From: Thalassolituus sp034111725
GTDB lineage: Bacteria; Pseudomonadota; Gammaproteobacteria; Pseudomonadales; Oceanobacteraceae
Direction: 5' to 3'
DNA: 21,251 bases
Assembly: GCF_034111725.1 (NCBI RefSeq)
Contig: NZ_JAWUWR010000042.1
Coordinates: 1-21,251, forward strand
The notes beneath the pieces are model-generated. The model did not search any database. It was not told where the DNA came from and was given only the letters and a program-made list of their open reading frames with translations. Of this stretch, positions 17,562 to 21,251 are shown piece after piece; the stretch's first letter is position 1, and the number at the start of each line of letters is the position of its first letter. A program made the translations under genes and the position numbers.

Positions 17562-17597
17562 AAAAAGCCCGAGCAATATCCTTTGCTCGGGCTTTTT
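17562..17597. terminator. Strong bidirectional Rho-independent terminator
   Basis: Arms AAAAAGCCCGAGCAA (17562-17576) and TTGCTCGGGCTTTTT (17583-17597) are perfectly complementary over 15 bp with a 6-base loop, and each strand reads into a run of five T. It sits between the convergent M48 protease gene and the GST-like gene and should end both transcripts, marking the 3' limit of the nif-like operon. Confidence 0.95.
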
Positions 17598-17640
17598 AAC
17601 ACTCTTAAATCCAATGTCTATCGCCTATAGACATTCAGCG

Positions 17641-18270
17641 CTAACGAAATATTGATCCGTACCCTTCTTCTGACAACACTTGCCGTACCGCATTACGACC
17701 TAGCATCAGTTCATAATGTTTTTGGCAGCCTTCCGGTAACTTAATACCAAGACGTTGAGCCCAGAATTCATTGTAAAACAAAGCAACATCGGCAATAGAA
17801 AAATGATCCACAACAAAACCAGACGGCGACAATAATCGATTAATATAGGTGAAGCCTTTCTTGACCAAAATCTCGCCCTGCTTTTTTACTCTTTCTTGTT
17901 CACTCTGCTCTGAGGCGTAGCGATCCGTGGTAAATATACGAGTAAATCCATGACCATGAATTGTATTAACCGCATAATTTAACACTTCAAGAACGCGCAA
18001 TTCCGCTTCTGCATCATCAGGAATTAATCCCTTTTTAGGAAAAGATTTTGCCAGCCACCAAGCGATGGTCAAAAAATCCGTTAATGCAGTGCCGTCATCG
18101 CGCACTAAAGTAGGAATTGTTCCCTTAGGGTTAATGGCTAGATAATCCGCTGTTAAATTATCCCCCTTAGGAAGGTTGACGATATACACGGCAAAAACTT
18201 GTTCTAACTCTTCTAAAAGAATATGAATGCCAGTGCTACACGAACCCGGTGTCATATAAAATTTCAACAT
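17641..18270 (-). CDS. Glutathione S-transferase-like protein
   Basis: The 209-residue protein has the GST fold: an N-terminal thioredoxin-like domain (1-75) with YMTPGSCS, placing Cys11 where beta-class GSTs have their catalytic Cys, and NPKGTIPTL with the cis-proline Pro53. An all-helical C-terminal domain follows, with 'FSIADVALFYNEFWAQRLG' in the N-capping region. The usual Glu-Ser pair that holds the gamma-glutamyl group of glutathione is replaced by Asp65-Phe66 (LTDF), so its ligand may differ. The ATG at 18270 has AGGAG 6 nt upstream. It is the last gene of the nif-like operon, 40 bp after the small NifX-like gene. GST-like genes occur in some nif clusters, but the role here is unknown. 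Confidence 0.85.
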   Translation of the reverse strand: MLKFYMTPGSCSTGIHILLEELEQVFAVYIVNLPKGDNLTADYLAINPKGTIPTLVRDDGTALTDFLTIAWWLAKSFPKKGLIPDDAEAELRVLEVLNYAVNTIHGHGFTRIFTTDRYASEQSEQERVKKQGEILVKKGFTYINRLLSPSGFVVDHFSIADVALFYNEFWAQRLGIKLPEGCQKHYELMLGRNAVRQVLSEEGYGSIFR

Positions 18271-18310
18271 GTACGACTCCTACCTAAGGTGCCTTTTTTA
18301 AGGTGTCTGG

Positions 18311-18688
18311 TCATAAATCGGGCTCAATAGAAGCGCGTGCGGCATAGTCCACTAAGGATTCTTCAACCGCTTCATAGGCGTACCACGACACCGCTTGTAC
18401 ATTGATTTTGGCGAGTTTATCCTTTGGCCCATCACCAATCTTGGCCGTCATGACGGCGTAGCAATCGTTGATTGTTTCTAAAATCATCGCCATTGCCGAC
18501 TGGCTTGAGCTATTACCAAGACAATAATTTTCTACGTCGCGCTGCTCTACAAGTTTGCAGCTTTCTTGATCTAACTGATAAATCCAAAACCGCTTGGTAT
18601 GCCCAAAGTGTTCATTAATCGAAATACCATCTTTCGTTGCGACTGCGACTTTTACTGGGAAATTAGGCATCATGAGTTGCGACTGCAC
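18311..18688 (-). CDS. NifX/NifB-C-terminal-like iron-molybdenum cofactor-binding protein
   Basis: The small (125-residue) protein of the dinitrogenase FeMo-cofactor-binding fold begins KVAVATKDGISINEHFGHT (from residue 13), the hallmark of this family, with His27 and His30 in HFGH. It continues to VENYCLGN (Cys56), as in the C-terminal domain of NifB, and then DCYAVMTAKIGDGPK (from Asp75). It differs clearly from the NifX encoded at 20414-20896, so it is a second branch of the family and not a recent duplicate. The listed start is a GTG 15 bp after the AAA+ gene stop; ATG codons at 18673 and 18670 are alternatives. None has a clear Shine-Dalgarno, so translation may depend on coupling. A role as FeMo-co or NifB-co carrier is inferred. 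Confidence 0.85.
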   Translation of the reverse strand: MQSQLMMPNFPVKVAVATKDGISINEHFGHTKRFWIYQLDQESCKLVEQRDVENYCLGNSSSQSAMAMILETINDCYAVMTAKIGDGPKDKLAKINVQAVSWYAYEAVEESLVDYAARASIEPDL

Positions 18689-18703
18689 TTTTTTAACGGA
18701 AAA

Positions 18704-20407
18704 TTAAGCGTCATGAATGACGTCCATGCCACGGAAAATACTGCATCGTTTAAAGACTTCCAACGAAGGCTCAACCGATTTGTGATGGCAGTATTTTGCT
18801 ACTAACTTGGCCAAGCCTTTGATATCACGGCCACTCGCTTCTGGAAAAAAATCCGCCAGTGAATTGACCAAATCACCATCAATATTCAAACCAAACTGAT
18901 CTGTCATAACCTGCCAAATTCGACGGCGATCCTCTTGATTAGGCGGATAATACTTAATCATCGCGATACAACGCGAAACAATGGCTTCGTCGATATCATT
19001 AACGCGGTTAGTGGTTAAAAACAGCAGGCCATTGAAATATTCCAGTACACGTAGGAATACACCGACGACAGCATTTGCAGCAATATTATCGTCACGGCGT
19101 TTAATATAGACATCGGCCTCATCAATCAACATCACGGCTCCCCAACGCTGAGCACGAGTGAGTGTTTCTTTTAAAGCCTGCTCCATTTCAGCAACGCTTA
19201 ACCCTAGCTGGCCCGAATGAACGCGATACAGAGGGCGTTTAATGATTTCGGAATACACTTCAGCCGTAAGGGTTTTACCGACCCCAGCTGGCCCTGCACA
19301 CAGCACGGTAGTTCCACCCGATTTCCCTTCAACGATATCATCCATCAGCATATCCATCTCTGCAGTAAGGATGTCGATCAGGTCGGTCTGTTCCGGAGGT
19401 AGGATAAGCTTGTCTTTTAATTCGGGCTGATAAACATAAGGGGTCATATCATCCACATGCACCCAGAGATGATGATGCAGATCCATATGAAACATCAAAA
19501 TATAGCCGTGCACCGGCAGTTCGGTAAACATACCCGCTGGAATCTCATCCTTAAGCTTTTCTGCTTTAGACTCCACCTTTTCATTAAACTTCACACTCCG
19601 GCCAGCTTTGCGCAAGTACTTACTCAGTACTTCACCGCCGGTATCCAAAGTTAGCGCACGCTCTTTTAATATGGCCTCATCATTCACTAAGCGCGCATAG
19701 CCACCCGATGAAGACAGCACCACATGACTTTTCCTCGCCCAATCCGTTGTCCGGTGCGAAGCCGTTGGATCTTCCGCATAAATACCCGTGCCGCTACCAG
19801 AAAACTGCCGTCCATAATCTGAGCGCCATTGGTAAAAGCGTTCTGCTGAGTCATCGTAAGCGGCTAGGAGCTCTGGGGTTTCTTTGAGATAGCCCTTACA
19901 GGCGAAAATTTCAGCAACAGTTTTACCGAGAATATCGCGCTCAGAAATCATGACGGTTTGTACGTTAATCTTAGCCATACCATTGGCTTTCAATTCCACC
20001 AAAATCCGCCCAGATTCTTCTTCTCCTGGAGGGGTAAAATCAATGCGAGTGACCAAGAAGGCAATAGGTTTACCCGATTTATTGGCATGGAACAGCCAGC
20101 CTCGACTTCCCCCTTGCACCAGAAACTCGATGACATCAACCACTAAGGTTTCTAATTCGCCTTCTCTATAACGCGTCCCAGCGTACTGCAATGCGGTATT
20201 AAATGTGTGAATCTGAGCGGCTCGATTTCTCATTGCCGGCCCAGCTTCATTATAGATATAGCCGAGAAAACTCAACTGCGCAGACGATAACTCGTAAAAA
20301 GGGACTTCGACTCGACTGCCTAGCTTTAACTGTTCAAGCAATCCCTCCAACTCAGAGAAATTCTGTACAAGTTCTTCGGCATAAGGCTTATCTATTTGTA
20401 TTTTCAT
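18704..20407 (-). CDS. AAA+ ATPase with an uncharacterised N-terminal domain, in a nif-like operon
   Basis: The 567-residue protein has one AAA+ module in its C-terminal half. Walker A is GPAGVGKT (372-379), Walker B is VMLIDEAD (425-432), sensor 1 is Asn467 in LTTNR, and the likely arginine finger is Arg479 in EAIVSRC. All are intact, so ATP hydrolysis and ring formation are expected. The preceding ~340 residues match nothing I recognise; they include a His-rich stretch, FHMDLHHHLWVHVDD, just before the ATPase part. There is no signal peptide or membrane segment. The ATG at 20407 lies 6 bp after the upstream nifX stop and its AAGG ribosome site overlaps that stop, implying coupled translation. 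By context it may remodel a nitrogenase protein or drive cofactor transfer; the exact function is unknown. Confidence 0.88.
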   Translation of the reverse strand: MKIQIDKPYAEELVQNFSELEGLLEQLKLGSRVEVPFYELSSAQLSFLGYIYNEAGPAMRNRAAQIHTFNTALQYAGTRYREGELETLVVDVIEFLVQGGSRGWLFHANKSGKPIAFLVTRIDFTPPGEEESGRILVELKANGMAKINVQTVMISERDILGKTVAEIFACKGYLKETPELLAAYDDSAERFYQWRSDYGRQFSGSGTGIYAEDPTASHRTTDWARKSHVVLSSSGGYARLVNDEAILKERALTLDTGGEVLSKYLRKAGRSVKFNEKVESKAEKLKDEIPAGMFTELPVHGYILMFHMDLHHHLWVHVDDMTPYVYQPELKDKLILPPEQTDLIDILTAEMDMLMDDIVEGKSGGTTVLCAGPAGVGKTLTAEVYSEIIKRPLYRVHSGQLGLSVAEMEQALKETLTRAQRWGAVMLIDEADVYIKRRDDNIAANAVVGVFLRVLEYFNGLLFLTTNRVNDIDEAIVSRCIAMIKYYPPNQEDRRRIWQVMTDQFGLNIDGDLVNSLADFFPEASGRDIKGLAKLVAKYCHHKSVEPSLEVFKRCSIFRGMDVIHDA

Positions 20408-20413
20408 ATCGCC

Positions 20414-20896
20414 TTAACCGCCCCAGCCTTCGTCATCCATATCGTCAAAGCGATTTTCTGCCCTAGGGGCTTTCTGTTGCAGTATTCGCTTTATCATAGC
20501 GCTCGGACCATCGTTAAGCTCTTGCTGCAACTCAGATATCAAGTCATCAACATCCGGGCCGCCTTTGATCACAATCGGTGTAATGCCTAATGCAATAAGC
20601 TGCTTAGTCGCCGATCCTCCGATCGAAGCGCAATACACCAAATCGCTGCCAACCAGCCACGCCAGCTTAGGTTTGAGCTTATCTTCGTTGCCGTCTTTCA
20701 GCTCCTTGCCAAAAGACTTAGTGGCGATGAGTTCGGCAGAATCGCCATTAATCTTGTAGACATAAAATCCCAAAGCCGAGCCAAAATGCTGTTCGACCAT
20801 ATCGCCATCTTCACTGGCGTAAGCAACGATCAAATCTGTGCTTTCTTCGGCATCGATTACATCGGCAACGCAACCAACTTCGGCTAAGACAATCAC
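20414..20896 (-). CDS. nifX: NifX-family nitrogenase cofactor carrier
   Basis: The 160-residue protein has NifX features: IVAYASEDGDMVEQHFGSA (residues 23-41, with His37), DGNEDKL (68-74), LVYCASIGGSATKQLIALGI (86-105, with Cys89), a block ending GPSAMIKRIL, and the C-terminal tail RFDDMDDEGWGG. That tail closely resembles the end of Azotobacter NifX as I recall it, which favours true NifX over a generic family member. NifX binds NifB-co and the VK-cluster during FeMo-co assembly. The start is a GTG at 20896, supported by AGGAG 7 nt upstream. It is the first gene of a four-gene operon behind a sigma54-like promoter. No nifEN or nifHDK is in the window, so orthology rests on sequence alone. 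Confidence 0.85.
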   Translation of the reverse strand: MIVLAEVGCVADVIDAEESTDLIVAYASEDGDMVEQHFGSALGFYVYKINGDSAELIATKSFGKELKDGNEDKLKPKLAWLVGSDLVYCASIGGSATKQLIALGITPIVIKGGPDVDDLISELQQELNDGPSAMIKRILQQKAPRAENRFDDMDDEGWGG

Positions 20897-20939
20897 AGAT
20901 ACGCTCCTGACAGCTATTTAGGGAAAGATACATAGCCTC

Positions 20940-20955
20940 AGCACAAAACATTCCA
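20940..20955 (-). promoter_or_regulatory. Candidate sigma54 (-24/-12) promoter of the nifX operon
   Basis: On the minus strand the sequence is TGGAATGTTTTGTGCT. It has the invariant GG and GC separated by exactly 10 bases and matches 9 of the 12 defined positions of TGGCACG-N4-TTGCW. Transcription would begin near 20929, about 33 nt before the nifX GTG and ahead of its AGGAG site. The GG-N10-GC core alone is common by chance; the position and the activator site upstream raise confidence. Confidence 0.6.
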
Positions 20956-21016
20956 TCAGATTGAAATAGATATCTTTTTGTTTTTGTTAGAATTTATTTT
21001 TATAGAAATTCTAAAT

Positions 21017-21032
21017 TGTCGGAGTTAGTACA
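21017..21032. promoter_or_regulatory. Candidate NifA upstream activator sequence (TGT-N10-ACA)
   Basis: TGTCGGAGTTAGTACA is an exact TGT-N10-ACA, the binding site form of NifA. It is centred about 95 bp upstream of the inferred start of transcription, within the usual range for NifA sites. The central T of the fuller consensus (TGT-N4-T-N5-ACA) is absent in both orientations. The AT-rich stretch between it and the -24 element could allow IHF-assisted bending, though no clear IHF site was found. Confidence 0.5.
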
Positions 21033-21103
21033 AAATACTAGTAATATTGGTGACAAGAATGGATGTATTGATGTTTTGTTACGCAAGCGTCGTCGGAAGA
21101 TCT

Positions 21104-21143
21104 AAAAAGAAAAACCCCCGACCGTTACCGGAAGGGGGTTTTA
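21104..21143 (-). terminator. rRNA operon terminator
   Basis: Arms AAAACCCCC (21111-21119) and GGGGGTTTT (21134-21142) pair over 9 bp, with a small inner CCG/CGG stem in the loop. On the minus strand the stem is followed by a T-rich tract (21114-21104). It lies just after the 5S rRNA 3' end and should separate rRNA transcription from the nifX operon. Confidence 0.88.
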
Positions 21144-21150
21144 GAATAAG

Positions 21151-21251
21151 AGCTTGACGATGACCTACTCTCGCATGGGGAGACCCCACACTACCATCGG
21201 CGATACTGCGTTTCACTTCTGAGTTCGGAATGGATTCAGGTGGTTCCACAG
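21151..21251 (-). rRNA. rrf: 5S ribosomal RNA (3' part, runs off the window)
   Basis: The minus strand contains the conserved 5S segments GGAACCACCTGA, CCGAACTCAGAAGTGAAACG, CGCCGATGGTAGTGTGGGG and GCGAGAGTAGGTCATCGTC. About 100 of the roughly 116-120 bases are present; the 5' end lies beyond 21251. The exact 3' end, near 21151, is judged from the family's usual ending. It marks the end of an rRNA operon transcribed toward the nif-like genes. Confidence 0.95.

Noticed and set aside
18285..18307. Direct repeat TAAGGTGCC / TAAGGTGTC between the small NifX-like gene and the GST gene
   Set aside because: Two 9-base copies with one mismatch are too short and too few to be given a function.
21045..21060. 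A second near-match to the NifA site (TGT-N10-ACT on the minus strand)
   Set aside because: The final base breaks the ACA half, so only the exact copy at 21017-21032 was listed.

Overview
The window looks like a chromosomal segment of a gammaproteobacterium of the Oceanospirillales/Pseudomonas type. The evidence is the gene order rpsB-tsf-pyrH-frr-uppS-cdsA-dxr-rseP-bamA-skp-lpxD, the divergent map-glnD pair, and a 5S rRNA whose 3' end resembles that group. The taxonomic placement is inferred from gene content and remembered sequences, not from a search.

Positions 1-10441 (minus strand) hold one long conserved housekeeping block. It starts with ribosomal protein S2 and elongation factor Ts, continues through UMP kinase, ribosome recycling factor, undecaprenyl-PP synthase, CDP-diglyceride synthase, DXP reductoisomerase, the RseP site-2 protease, BamA and Skp, and runs off the edge in LpxD. 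The genes are tightly packed, with ATGA stop/start overlaps at cdsA/dxr and dxr/rseP. Hairpins after rpsB and after tsf probably grade expression. The only unusual part is a repeat-bearing insertion in the BamA extracellular loop 6 region.

Positions 10442-17526 start with a divergent promoter region and a structured rpsB leader. Then come map and glnD (plus, overlapping GTGA), a pirin (plus), an SrmB-like DEAD-box helicase (minus) and an M48-family lipoprotein protease (plus). A strong two-way terminator (17562-17597) closes this part.

Positions 17641-20896 (minus strand) hold the accessory island. Reading 5'->3' it encodes a NifX-type FeMo-cofactor carrier (GTG start), a 567-residue AAA+ ATPase with an unrecognised N-terminal half, a second, different NifX/NifB-C-terminal-like protein, and a glutathione-S-transferase-like protein. 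Upstream of the first gene lies a sigma54-type -24/-12 element (GG-N10-GC) and, about 70 bp further up, an exact TGT-N10-ACA NifA-type activator site. This suggests a nitrogen-fixation-regulated operon in which an AAA+ machine is encoded between two cofactor-binding proteins. No nitrogenase structural gene is present in the window. This is the most interesting part of the sequence.

Positions 21104-21251 hold the end of an rRNA operon: its terminator and the 3' part of 5S rRNA, on the minus strand. The island therefore sits immediately downstream of an rRNA operon. No IS element, CRISPR array, tRNA or phage gene was seen, and no gene-free stretch exceeds 300 bases.
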